From Elusimicrobiales bacterium (GTDB taxonomy: Bacteria; Elusimicrobiota; Elusimicrobia; Elusimicrobiales; UBA9959), in the NCBI GenBank assembly GCA_031082205.1, contig JAVHLJ010000018.1, positions 1-49,576 on the forward strand: DNA of 49,576 nucleotides. The letters run 5' to 3'. The position numbers and the translations under genes are program-made. The notes beneath the pieces are model-generated. The model saw nothing but the letters and a program-made list of their open reading frames with translations, was not told the DNA's origin and did not search any database. This document shows, piece after piece, positions 1 to 7,335 of this stretch (position 1 is its first letter; every line of letters begins with the position of its first letter).

Positions 1-168
1 AATGTCTGAGGCCCGAGGCGCTATGCGCCCGGGCCGAGTTCGTGCCCGGCCGAGCGCAGCGCCGGGTGTATTTCAGAAAGCCGAACCCGTGGCGGAGTGA
101 AGGCCCGGCGAGGGAGCCTGAGATGTTTTTCGTGGTGAGCCCCCGGCAGCACCCGGAATAGTTGTTCC
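1..168. other. Structured GC-rich non-coding stretch downstream of lipA
   Basis: No convincing gene lies here. The stretch contains strong inverted repeats: GCCCG-A-GGCGC-TAT-GCGCC-CGGGC at about 11-33, and GCCCGGC paired with GCCGGG around 44-66. The latter arm can also pair with the CCCGGC near 104-109, so alternative folds exist. Its ends (AATGTCTGAGGC at 1-12, GCCTGAGATGTT at 116-127) are imperfect inverted repeats, matching at 9 of 12 positions. A 32-codon reading frame from base 2 looks like chance. It may be an interspersed repeat or a structured RNA, but no second copy is visible in this window and the left edge cuts it off. Confidence 0.4.
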
Positions 169-1044
169 TTATTTCGCTAAGGCCTGGGAGTAGAGCCGGC
201 CGGCGCGGTAGGAGCTGCGCACGAGCGGGCCGGCCAGGGCGGCCCTGAAGCCGAGCTCGACGGCCCGGCGCTGCCAGGCCTCGAACTCTTTGGGCGTGTA
301 GTAGCGTTTCACTTCGAAATGCCCCTTCGACGGCGCCAGGTACTGGCCCAGGGTGACAAGATCGCAGCCGGCCGAGACGGCGTCCTTCAGCGCGGCCTCT
401 GTTTCGGCGTCGGTTTCCCCCAGCCCCAGCATGAACCCCGTCTTTACCAGCGAGGCCGGGCGGTATTTCTTGGCGTCCCCTAGCAGTTTCAGCGAGCGCC
501 GGTAATCGGCTCCCTTGCGCACGGCGTAGAGCGAAGGCACGGTCTCGAGATTGTGACCCAGCACGTCGGGGCCGGCGTCCAGCACCGTCCTGAGCGCGGC
601 GCCGTCGCCGCCGAAGTCGGGTATCAGCGGCTCGGTCTTAACGCCCGGCGCGGATCTTTTCAGCGCCGCCAGCGTCGCCGCGAAATGGGACGCGCCGCCG
701 TCGGGCAGGTCGTCGCGCGTGGGCGAGGTGAAGACGACGTATTTCAGCCCCCAGCGGCGGGAGAGTTCCCCAACCCTGGCCGGCTCGCCGGGGTCCGGCG
801 GCAGCGGTTTTTTCTTGGAGACGGCGCAGAAGGAGCAGGCGCGCGTGCAGATGTCGCCGAGTATCAGGAAGGTCGCCTCGCCTTCCGCGAAGCATTTTCC
901 CTTGTTGGGGCAGAGGGCCTCGTCGCAGACCGTGTGGAGGCGCGCGCCGGCCAGGTCGCCGGCCGTGTCCCGGGCCGGGGCGCCGCGGAGCCCGGATTTG
1001 TTCTTCCGGACTTCCGCGACGATCCAGTCGGGGTAGGAGCCCAT
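169..1044 (-). CDS. lipA: Lipoyl synthase (radical SAM)
   Basis: LipA inserts two sulfur atoms into protein-bound octanoate to make the lipoyl cofactor of 2-oxoacid dehydrogenases and the glycine cleavage system. The 291-residue protein has both expected iron-sulfur sites: the auxiliary cluster CX4CX5C (C40, C45, C51) and the radical SAM cluster CX3CX2C (C66, C70, C73). The C-terminal RSSYRA motif, which holds the serine ligand of the auxiliary cluster, is at about 276-281. Length is normal. It starts one base after the aspS stop codon and is the last gene of the unit that begins at 5367. No lipB is seen here. Confidence 0.95.
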   Translation of the reverse strand: MGSYPDWIVAEVRKNKSGLRGAPARDTAGDLAGARLHTVCDEALCPNKGKCFAEGEATFLILGDICTRACSFCAVSKKKPLPPDPGEPARVGELSRRWGLKYVVFTSPTRDDLPDGGASHFAATLAALKRSAPGVKTEPLIPDFGGDGAALRTVLDAGPDVLGHNLETVPSLYAVRKGADYRRSLKLLGDAKKYRPASLVKTGFMLGLGETDAETEAALKDAVSAGCDLVTLGQYLAPSKGHFEVKRYYTPKEFEAWQRRAVELGFRAALAGPLVRSSYRAGRLYSQALAK

Positions 1045-1045
1045 C

Positions 1046-2827
1046 CTATTCCGTTATCTTTAGATGAAGCTCTTTGAGCTGGCGCTCGTCTATCGTCGAG
1101 GGCGCGTCGCTCATCAGGCACGAGCCGCTGGCCGTCTTGGGGAAGGCGATGACGTCGCGTATCGAGTCGGTGCCGCAGAGCAGGCCGATGAGGCGGTCGA
1201 AGCCTATGCCTATGCCGCCGTGCGGGGGCGCGCCGAAGTCCAGCGCGTTGACTATCATGCCGAAGCGCCGCTGCACCTCCTCCTTCGAATAGCCCATGAG
1301 GCCGAAGATCTTCTCCTGCACGGCCCGGCTGTGGTTGCGCACCGAGCCGGAGCCCAGCTCCACGCCGTTGAGCACCAGGTCGTACTGGCAGGAGCGCATG
1401 GCGCCGGGATCGGTGTCGAGCATCGGCAGCTCCTCCGGCAGCGGCGCGGTGAAAGGGTTGTGGGTGAAGGTCCAGTGGCCTGATTCGTCGTCCTTCTCCA
1501 GCAGCGGGAAATGCCGCACCCAGAGGAAGGCCCATTTTTTCGTCCGGGCGGGCTTAAGCTTCTTTATCAGCTCGTTGCGCACCAGCCCGAGCTGCGGGGC
1601 GGCCTGGGCCGCGGGCCCGGTCACCATGAAGACTATGTCCCCCTCTCTCATCGCGAAGAAGTCCTTCACCGACGAGGTCTCGGCCTCGGAAAGGAATTTG
1701 AGAGCGGGCGACTCGACCTTCCCGTCCTTAAGCTTGAACCAGAGCAGTCCTTTCGCGCCGGCCTTCTTCGCGGTCTCGGTGAGCTTGTCTATCTCGCCGC
1801 GGGAGTAGGCGGCCGCGCCGCCCTCCCCTTTTATGCCGCGCACCACGCCGCCGGAGGCCAGCGCTTCGGCGAAGACCTTGAAGCCCGAGGCCTTGAAGAG
1901 ATGCGAGCAGTCCTTGATCTCCAGCTCGTAGCGCAGGTCGGGCTTGTCGGAGCCGTAGCGCAGCATGGCGTCGGAGAACTCCATCTCGGGGAAAGGGGTC
2001 TCTATCGTCTCGCCAAGTCCGGAGAAGACCGACCTGAACATGTCCTCGACTACGGCGGCCACGTCCTGCTCGGTGACGAACGACATCTCGACGTCTATCT
2101 GCGTGTGTTCGGGCTGGCGGTCGGCGCGCAGGTCCTCGTCGCGCAGCGCGCGGGCCAGCTGGAAATAGCGGTCCATGCCGGCGACCATCAGCAGCTGCTT
2201 GAAGACCTGGGGCGACTGCGGCAGCGCGTAGAAATGGCCGGGGTTCATGCGCGACGGGACGACATAGTCGCGGGCGCCCTCCGGCGTGGAGCGGGTCAGC
2301 ATCGGCGTCTCTATCTCGTTGAAGCCCTTGGAGAGCAGGTTCGACCTCACCAGGCCGGCCACCTTGCTGCGCAGGACCAGGTTCCTGGCCACCTTCTGGC
2401 GGCGCAGGTCCAGGTAGCGGTACTTCAGGCGCGTGTCTTCCAGGACCCCGGCGTGCTCGCCGAGGTCGAAGGGCAGCGGCTGGGAAATATTAAGGGTCTC
2501 GATGCTGTCGGCGACCAGCTCTATCTCGCCCGTGGGCATCTTCGGGTTGACCATCCCCTGCGGGCGCGGCGTGACCTTGCCCGTGACGCGCAGGACGTAT
2601 TCCGCCTTGGAGTCCTCTGCGGCCTGGAAGGCCGCCGTGCCGGGATTGGCGACCACCTGGGTCACGCCGTAGAGGTCGCGCAGGCTTATGAACAGCACGC
2701 CGCCGTGATTGCGTTTGGAGTCCATCCAGCCGCAGAGGGTCGCGGTCTTGCCGGCGTCGGCGCCCCGCAGGGCGCCGCAGTCGTGGGTGCGGAGATGGGT
2801 CCTGTTGTTGTTCGCTTCGATGGTCAT
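1046..2827 (-). CDS. aspS: Aspartyl-tRNA synthetase (bacterial type)
   Basis: Class II synthetase of 593 residues, the usual bacterial length, charging tRNA-Asp. Visible parts are the N-terminal OB-fold anticodon-binding domain (about 15-120), class II motif 2 (ALRDEDLRADRQPEHTQID), the bacterial GAD insertion domain in the middle, and motif 3 (GIGIGFDRLIGLL) near the C-terminus. In the OB domain the loop reads KRNHGG, with His41 at the position where non-discriminating AspRS enzymes such as that of Pseudomonas aeruginosa have histidine and the E. coli enzyme has leucine. The enzyme may therefore also make Asp-tRNA-Asn for GatCAB. It lies 31 bases downstream of hisS, in the same unit. Confidence 0.96.
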   Translation of the reverse strand: MTIEANNNRTHLRTHDCGALRGADAGKTATLCGWMDSKRNHGGVLFISLRDLYGVTQVVANPGTAAFQAAEDSKAEYVLRVTGKVTPRPQGMVNPKMPTGEIELVADSIETLNISQPLPFDLGEHAGVLEDTRLKYRYLDLRRQKVARNLVLRSKVAGLVRSNLLSKGFNEIETPMLTRSTPEGARDYVVPSRMNPGHFYALPQSPQVFKQLLMVAGMDRYFQLARALRDEDLRADRQPEHTQIDVEMSFVTEQDVAAVVEDMFRSVFSGLGETIETPFPEMEFSDAMLRYGSDKPDLRYELEIKDCSHLFKASGFKVFAEALASGGVVRGIKGEGGAAAYSRGEIDKLTETAKKAGAKGLLWFKLKDGKVESPALKFLSEAETSSVKDFFAMREGDIVFMVTGPAAQAAPQLGLVRNELIKKLKPARTKKWAFLWVRHFPLLEKDDESGHWTFTHNPFTAPLPEELPMLDTDPGAMRSCQYDLVLNGVELGSGSVRNHSRAVQEKIFGLMGYSKEEVQRRFGMIVNALDFGAPPHGGIGIGFDRLIGLLCGTDSIRDVIAFPKTASGSCLMSDAPSTIDERQLKELHLKITE

Positions 2828-2858
2828 GTTTCTCCCGGGGAACCGCGCGGCCGTCTTT

Positions 2859-4109
2859 TCAGGCGGGCTTGACGGCCAGGCGCGAGGCCAGGCCCGCGAA
2901 GGGCACGCTCTCCTGTCCCGCCTGGCCTTTGAGGGGCTTGAGCGAGCAGGCGGCGGACTTCAGCTCGTCCTCGCCGATGATGACGGCGTAGTCCGCTCCG
3001 CTCCTGTCGGCGGAGCGCATCTGCGACTTCATGCTGAGGTCGAAATTGGAATAATCGGCCGGTATGCCGACCGCGCGCAGGTCCGACATCAGCCGGAAGG
3101 CCTCCAGGCCCGCCTCTTTCCCGGAGGCGACGAAAAAGGCCGAGGGCCCTTTCTCTTCCGGGGCCGCCCCGGCCGCTTTTATGACAAGCGCGGCGCGGTC
3201 CAGGCCCATGGCCCAGCCTACCGAAGGGGCGGCGGGGCCGCCCATGGACTTTATCAGGTCGTCGTAGCGGCCGCCGCCGGCCACCGCGTCCTGCGCTCCC
3301 AGCGCGCCGGCCTTGACCTCGAAGACGGTCCGGGTGTAATAGTCGAGGCCGCGCACCATCGTGCGGTTGACCTTGAAGTCCACGCCGGCGGCTTTGAGCA
3401 GGGCCTGGGTCCGGTCGAAATGTTCCACGCAGCCCGGGCAGAGGCTGATGTGCGGGGCCTTGTCGGCCAGCCACGGGCCGTCCACCTTGCAGTCCAGCGC
3501 GCGCATGGGGTTGCGGTCCACCCTGCGGCGGCAGGCCTCGCAGAGCGCCTCCGTATTGAGTTTGAGATAGCCGAGCAGCTGGTCGCGGTAGGCCCGGCGG
3601 CAATCGGAGCAGCCGAGCGTGTTCAGTTCCACGGTGCAGCCGGGCGCGCCGGCTTTCTCCAGCACTTTCACCAGCAGGGAGATGGACTCGGCGTCCGCCG
3701 AAGGCGAGGGGTTGCCTATGCACTCCACGCCGATCTGGGTGAACTCGCGGTAGCGCCCGGCCTGGGGGCGCTCGGCGCGGAACATCGGGCCGATGTAGAA
3801 AAGCTTGGCGTTGCGTCCTCCCTGCGAGAGGTTCTGCTCGATATAGGCGCGGGCCACGCCGGGGGTCCCCTCGGGCCGCATGGCCACCTCTCGCCCCCCG
3901 CCGTCGGTGAAGGCGTACATCTCCTTCTCGACGATGTCGGTTGTGTCCCCCGTGGACTTCACGAACAGTTCCTTCGTTTCCAGCGTGGGGATCCTTATCT
4001 CCCGGTAGCCGTGGAGCCGGAACACCTCCCGCGCGGCGTCTTCGATGGCGGAGAAGAGTTCCGAGTCGGGCGGCAGTATGTCCCGGAAGCCGCGCAGGGT
4101 CCGGTTCAT
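2859..4109 (-). CDS. hisS: Histidyl-tRNA synthetase
   Basis: Class II synthetase of 416 residues that charges tRNA-His. It shows motif 2 (MFRAERPQAGRYREFTQIGVE region), the histidine-specific GLDYYTRTVFEV block, the SVGWAMGLDR motif 3 and a C-terminal anticodon-binding domain. The middle segment has two CX2C pairs (CSDC, CEAC) plus a further CPGC, a possible zinc-binding insert also seen in some other bacterial HisRS. Its start codon overlaps the stop of the upstream Crp/Fnr-type gene (ATGA), so the two are probably translationally coupled. Confidence 0.95.
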   Translation of the reverse strand: MNRTLRGFRDILPPDSELFSAIEDAAREVFRLHGYREIRIPTLETKELFVKSTGDTTDIVEKEMYAFTDGGGREVAMRPEGTPGVARAYIEQNLSQGGRNAKLFYIGPMFRAERPQAGRYREFTQIGVECIGNPSPSADAESISLLVKVLEKAGAPGCTVELNTLGCSDCRRAYRDQLLGYLKLNTEALCEACRRRVDRNPMRALDCKVDGPWLADKAPHISLCPGCVEHFDRTQALLKAAGVDFKVNRTMVRGLDYYTRTVFEVKAGALGAQDAVAGGGRYDDLIKSMGGPAAPSVGWAMGLDRAALVIKAAGAAPEEKGPSAFFVASGKEAGLEAFRLMSDLRAVGIPADYSNFDLSMKSQMRSADRSGADYAVIIGEDELKSAACSLKPLKGQAGQESVPFAGLASRLAVKPA

Positions 4110-4783
4110 CCGCGGGCCCTGGCGGCCATGGACTGGAGCCTGGCCTTGCTCTTTATGATTATGCGGCCGCGCTGGTAATCGATTATGCCGCTGCGCTTGA
4201 GCGAATTGACCGCCCGGCAGACCGGCACGCGGGTGGTGCCGAGATATTCCGCCAGCTCGCCCTGGCCTATGGCCACGGTCAGCGGGCCGGCCTTGGACTT
4301 GGCCTCGAGCTCGAGTATCGCCGAGGCCAGCCGTCCGAGGATATTGTGGAACAGCATGGACTCGACCTCTTTGTTGGCCTTGTCCAGCCGCTCGACCAGC
4401 GTGCGGATTATCTTCATGCTGAAGTCGGCGTGCCGCACCACCAGCCTGCCGAAGTTCTGCTTGGAGATGACCAGGAGCTCGGTGTCCTCCACCGCCTGGG
4501 CCGAAGCGGAACGGATCTTGCCGCCCAGCAGCGACATCTCTCCGAAGAAGTCCCCTTTCCCGAGGAAGGCGAAGGTCTTTCTCTTCCCGCCGCCCAGGGA
4601 AGAGAATATCTTTATCTTCCCGGAGTTGACGATGAAAAAGTTCTTGCCGACCTCCTCTTTGTTGAAGACCATGTCCCCGGCCCTGTAACGGCGCACGGAG
4701 GCGATCTTCACTATGTGGTTGAGGTCGGCTTTGCCCAGCCCTTTGAGAAAAGTTACTTTTTCGAGCGCCTTGTGCAGGGTCAT
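4106..4783 (-). CDS. Crp/Fnr-family transcription regulator
   Basis: A 225-residue regulator with an N-terminal cyclic-nucleotide-binding fold (about 10-130, including GKGDFFGEMSLLGG) and a C-terminal Crp-type winged helix (about 150-215, GELAEYLGTTRVPVCRAVNSL). No N-terminal cysteine cluster is present, so it is not an oxygen-sensing iron-sulfur FNR. The effector is unknown; an arginine follows the GEMSLL loop, as in cNMP binders, but its role cannot be judged. I place the start at 4783 because that ATG overlaps the stop of the preceding gene (ATGA). A longer in-frame extension to 5122 is only antisense to, or overlaps, that gene. It sits between a metal-binding-like secreted protein and hisS. 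Confidence 0.88.
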   Translation of the reverse strand: MTLHKALEKVTFLKGLGKADLNHIVKIASVRRYRAGDMVFNKEEVGKNFFIVNSGKIKIFSSLGGGKRKTFAFLGKGDFFGEMSLLGGKIRSASAQAVEDTELLVISKQNFGRLVVRHADFSMKIIRTLVERLDKANKEVESMLFHNILGRLASAILELEAKSKAGPLTVAIGQGELAEYLGTTRVPVCRAVNSLKRSGIIDYQRGRIIIKSKARLQSMAARARG

Positions 4784-5367
4784 TTCCCGGCCTTGTCTTC
4801 CTTGGCGTGGTCCATGCCGCACTTGTGGCCGCCTTCCGCGTACTTGGCCTGCATGGCCTTGACGGTCTCCGGCTTTTTGGAAGCGAGGGCGATCCTGACT
4901 CCCGTCGGGGTGTTCTCGAATTTGGCGGTGGCGTCCTTGGGCAGGCAGGAGCAGTTGCCGCCGGCGTAGTGAACGGCGGTCAGTTCCTGGAGCTTGGCTA
5001 TGGCTTCCTTGCCCTTGGCGGCCAGCGTCAGTTCCACTCCGTCCCTGGTGTTCTTCACGGCCTTCTCGACTCCTTCCATCTGCTTGGGGCAGGCGGCCTT
5101 GGCCGCTTTGTCCTTGCCGCAATCGTGGGCTCCGGCCTTCTCCCCGCCCTTATGCGCGCCGCAGTCGTGTTTCTTTTCGCCGGCCGCTTTGGCGTGCGGG
5201 CAGTCGTGCTTGGCCCCTTCGGCGGCCTTGGCGCCCATGGGGCACTCTACCTTCGTTCCGGCCCTGGCTCCCTCCGCCTTCTTGTCGCCCGGGCATTTGC
5301 CGCAGTGGGCGTAGGCGGCCATTGTGACCGCGAAAAATATAGCGCCGGCAAGCAGATCTTTTTTCAT
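4780..5367 (-). CDS. Secreted Cys/His-rich protein, probably metal-binding
   Basis: A 195-residue protein with a short signal peptide ending near AYAHC. Residues about 22-95 are low-complexity Lys/Ala/Gly sequence studded with CGKC, CPMG, HDCPH, HDCGAH and AHDCG motifs. That is consistent with a periplasmic Cu/Zn/Ni binder, or with lipidation if the first cysteine serves as a lipobox. The second half (about 95-180) looks like two copies of a small alpha/beta unit (GVELTLAAKGKEAIAKLQ and GVRIALASKKPETVKAMQ), each followed by cysteines. I do not recognise the family. It is the first gene of the unit leading to hisS-aspS-lipA, has a good AGGAG site before ATG, and is divergent from fur. Confidence 0.75.
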   Translation of the reverse strand: MKKDLLAGAIFFAVTMAAYAHCGKCPGDKKAEGARAGTKVECPMGAKAAEGAKHDCPHAKAAGEKKHDCGAHKGGEKAGAHDCGKDKAAKAACPKQMEGVEKAVKNTRDGVELTLAAKGKEAIAKLQELTAVHYAGGNCSCLPKDATAKFENTPTGVRIALASKKPETVKAMQAKYAEGGHKCGMDHAKEDKAGK

Positions 5368-5424
5368 CGTTGAACTCCTGTGTATTCCCTGTCTTCAATG
5401 TCTTGCGGCTGATGCCGCCCGATA

Positions 5425-5430
5425 ATTATA
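5425..5430 (-). promoter_or_regulatory. Likely -10 box of the 5367-169 operon
   Basis: A perfect TATAAT lies on the minus strand about 58 bases before the start codon at 5367. No good -35 is visible at 17-18 bases (TTATCG is the best), so activator dependence is possible. It sits in the divergent fur intergenic region but does not overlap the Fur box. Confidence 0.5.
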
Positions 5431-5483
5431 TAAATTAATCGCGGGTCCGATAAACCGCGCGGTCCCGGCGCGGCCGCGGCCCC

Positions 5484-5513
5484 TTGACAGTCGCGGCGGT
5501 ATTTTGCGAAAAT
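5484..5513 (+). promoter_or_regulatory. Likely fur promoter
   Basis: A consensus -35 TTGACA (5484-5489) is followed after 18 bases by GAAAAT (5508-5513), a 4/6 match to the -10 consensus. Transcription would start near 5520, inside the Fur box, giving a leader of roughly ten bases without a Shine-Dalgarno sequence. Confidence 0.5.
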
Positions 5514-5527
5514 GATAATCGTTATCA
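5513..5527 (+). promoter_or_regulatory. Fur box at the fur start (autoregulation)
   Basis: TGATAATCGTTATCA is an inverted repeat matching the classical 7-1-7 Fur box at all but one position. It ends one base before the fur ATG and covers the probable transcription start. This arrangement predicts that Fur represses its own synthesis. Confidence 0.82.
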
Positions 5528-5528
5528 T

Positions 5529-5960
5529 ATGGCCAGGAAAAAACCCAAAGCGAATTCATGCGACTGCCAGGGCGTCCGCCGGAGCCGGCGCCGGGACGCG
5601 GTGCTCGACGCCGTTCTCGCCAGCGGCGGCCACCTGAGCGCCGAAGAGGTTCACCGGGAGGCGAAGAAGAAGATGCCCGGGATCGGCATAGCCACGGTAT
5701 ACCGCTCGCTCAAATGTCTCTGCGGCTGCGGTAAGGTGGCGGAATTCATCCCCCCGGACGGCGTGGCCCGGTACGAGGCGGCCGGCAGCAGGGGCCATCA
5801 TGACCATTTGATCTGTACCGCCTGCGGCTGTTTCGCGGAGGCGGTGGACCCGGAGATCGAGCGGCTGCAGGAGAGGCTCGCCGCCAGGCACGGCTTTAAA
5901 CTGGAAGGGCACAGGCTGGAGATATACGGCCTCTGCGCCCGCTGCGCGAAGAAGAAGTAG
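5529..5960 (+). CDS. fur: Fur-family metalloregulator
   Basis: A 143-residue Fur-family repressor. The N-terminal winged helix contains the typical ATVYRSL recognition segment (about 55-61). The C-terminal dimerisation domain has HHDHLICTACG, with zinc-site cysteines C96/C99 and C136/C139. The Fur boxes here and in front of the next gene suggest iron-responsive Fur rather than Zur or PerR. I chose ATG at 5529; the longer frame starts at the TTG of a TTGACA promoter element and would translate through the Fur box. Unusual are three additional cysteines after the recognition helix (C63, C65, C67) and two near the N-terminus (C11, C13), ten in all. Confidence 0.9.
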   Translation: MARKKPKANSCDCQGVRRSRRRDAVLDAVLASGGHLSAEEVHREAKKKMPGIGIATVYRSLKCLCGCGKVAEFIPPDGVARYEAAGSRGHHDHLICTACGCFAEAVDPEIERLQERLAARHGFKLEGHRLEIYGLCARCAKKK

Positions 5961-5971
5961 GGATATATTTT

Positions 5972-5999
5972 TTGTTTTAAAAATGATAATGATTATCAT
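5972..5999 (+). promoter_or_regulatory. Fur-controlled promoter of the 6040 gene
   Basis: TGATAATGATTATCA at 5984-5998 matches the 7-1-7 Fur box consensus completely. It lies between a weak -35 (TTGTTT, 5972-5977) and a good -10 (TATCAT, 5994-5999; spacer 16). A bound repressor would block the -10. The palindromic sequence continues to about 6010, which allows overlapping Fur dimers. AGGAG at 6022-6026 is the ribosome-binding site. Confidence 0.82.
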
Positions 6000-6039
6000 A
6001 ATCATATCATAAAGAGAGAAAAGGAGACAAAAGTACAGC

Positions 6040-6780
6040 ATGAAAGAGAACATGAAAAGCGGTGCGATAGCGGCCTCGCTGGCCGCGTTTATGATGACGG
6101 CGGCGGCCGGCCCGGCGGAAGCCGATCCCCGGACCTTCGTCTGGACCTACGAGTACATGACGATGCACGAAGGAAAGGCGGAGCTGGAGTACTACGCGAC
6201 CGCCGAAGTGGCGGACACCTCGGTGCCCGAGAACTCCGCCTGGAAGCACATGGTGGAGCTGGAATACGGCCTGACCGACAGGACCGACCTGGCCCTGTAC
6301 CAGATGTTCGGCCAGACGAACACGGCGACGACGAAGACGTTCCGTTACGACGGCATGAAGCTGCGCGCCCGGCACCGCCTGGCCGAGAAGGGCGAACTGC
6401 CCCTGGACACGCTGCTTTACGCGGAGTACAAGCGGAGCACCGACCTTTCGGCCCAGGGCTCCCTGGAGGCCAAGCTGGTGCTGGCCAAGGACCTGGGCAG
6501 GCTGAGGCTGGCCTATAACCAGGTGGCGGAGTTCCCCCTGGAGAGGCCTTCGGACACGGAGCACCGCTTCTCGGCCGGCGCCGGTTGGAAGTTCACTGAC
6601 GCCTTCAGGGCGGGCCTGGAGGCGACCGGCGTATACGGGGCGGATAAGTACAATCTGGGCCCCACGGTAAACTTCAGGGCTCCCGATATGAAGGTCTGGG
6701 TCAGCCTGGGCCATCTATACGGCCTGAACCCGGGCGGCAAGGACTCGCAGACGCGGCTGCTGCTGGGCGTGCCGTTCTGA
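6040..6780 (+). CDS. Fur-regulated outer-membrane beta-barrel protein
   Basis: A 246-residue exported protein. Residues 1-28 form a signal peptide ending in AEA. The rest alternates short amphipathic strands and turns (AELEYYATAEV, RTDLALYQMF, LRLAYNQVAEF, KVWVSLGHLY) and ends in phenylalanine (GVPF), which is typical of outer-membrane barrels. It resembles small transport or 'phenol degradation meta' type porin families, but I cannot name it. The Fur box over its promoter predicts induction under iron limitation. Unlike TonB receptors it is small and has no plug domain, so a passive route or a structural role is as likely as siderophore uptake. Confidence 0.75.
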   Translation: MKENMKSGAIAASLAAFMMTAAAGPAEADPRTFVWTYEYMTMHEGKAELEYYATAEVADTSVPENSAWKHMVELEYGLTDRTDLALYQMFGQTNTATTKTFRYDGMKLRARHRLAEKGELPLDTLLYAEYKRSTDLSAQGSLEAKLVLAKDLGRLRLAYNQVAEFPLERPSDTEHRFSAGAGWKFTDAFRAGLEATGVYGADKYNLGPTVNFRAPDMKVWVSLGHLYGLNPGGKDSQTRLLLGVPF

Positions 6781-6791
6781 ACCGTACCCGC

Positions 6792-6815
6792 GGGCGCCGG
6801 ACCGTTCCGGCGCCC
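6792..6815 (+). other. Strong hairpin between two Fur-controlled genes
   Basis: GGGCGCCGGA and TCCGGCGCCC form a perfect 10-bp stem with a 4-base loop, just after the stop codon at 6780. No T-run follows, so it is probably an mRNA-stabilising or processing hairpin between the barrel gene and the next gene rather than a terminator. Confidence 0.5.
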
Positions 6816-6831
6816 GGCGGACCGGGCGGAT

Positions 6832-7188
6832 ATGAAATACCTCTCTGACCTTTACGTCTTCCAGCTGTTAGGCCTGCTCGCGGTCCTGTCGCTGGCCTCG
6901 GAGGCGGCCGTTCGCCGGGGAGCCGAACCGGCGCGGCTCAGGCTGGCATGGAACTGGCTGCTGCTGCTGTCCTTCGCCGCCTGCGTCCTGACCGGCTTCG
7001 GCCTCTTCGTCCCGATGGACAAACCGGTCTCCCGGGTGGTATTCAAACTGCATATCTGGACCGGGGCGGTATGCGGCTGGGCCGGGCTTTATCACTCGGC
7101 TAAGCGGATGAAAGCGATGCTGTGGCACGCGGCCCTTCGCGGCCGGCCCGGAAACCATGGCCGCGAAGATAAGCGAACTCGGGTATGA
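6832..7188 (+). CDS. Small membrane protein, DUF4405-like
   Basis: A 118-residue protein with three predicted membrane helices (about 7-26, 40-62 and 69-91). Two histidines in the third helix (KLHIWTG and LYHSAK) recall DUF4405/cytochrome b561-like haem-binding membrane proteins, although the full four-helix family is longer. It follows the Fur-regulated barrel gene by 51 bases and is probably co-transcribed, so an iron-linked redox role such as ferric reduction is possible but not shown. The last 25 residues are basic, low-complexity and atypical; a frameshift near the end cannot be excluded. Confidence 0.6.
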   Translation: MKYLSDLYVFQLLGLLAVLSLASEAAVRRGAEPARLRLAWNWLLLLSFAACVLTGFGLFVPMDKPVSRVVFKLHIWTGAVCGWAGLYHSAKRMKAMLWHAALRGRPGNHGREDKRTRV

Positions 7189-7332
7189 GGCGGCGGCCGT
7201 CACCGGCTCCGCGGCGGGCGCGGGGAATATCGCCGCCGCCGCGCGCCTCTTCGCCGGGACGGCCGACAGGTCCGGCGTCGCTGAACTCGCCGCGCCCGCG
7301 CCGCGCGAAAATATGAGGCCGGGGTTTCCGCC
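7189..7332. other. Gene-free gap between convergent units
   Basis: 144 bases separate the DUF4405-like gene from the YHS protein gene that runs toward it. A plus-strand frame (ATG at 7157) reads as plausible Ala/Gly-rich sequence for about 50 residues and then runs antisense through the YHS gene. I take it as a relic or chance. Apart from the terminator at its right end, nothing else is seen. Confidence 0.4.
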
Positions 7333-7335
7333 TCA
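7308..7335 (-). terminator. Possible terminator of the copper/cysteine operon
   Basis: On the minus strand TGAGGC (starting in the YHS stop codon) pairs with GCCTCA, with further GG/CC pairing inside, and is followed by TATTTT. The stem is short and the T-run imperfect, so efficiency is uncertain, but the position fits the end of the operon. Confidence 0.45.

Noticed and set aside
1511-2872. A 453-codon plus-strand frame over aspS
   Set aside because: High-GC shadow with no recognisable domains; aspS on the minus strand is complete.
5484-5528. A TTG start for fur 15 codons upstream
   Set aside because: The TTG is part of a TTGACA -35 element, and the extension would translate the Fur box; homologous length fits ATG at 5529.
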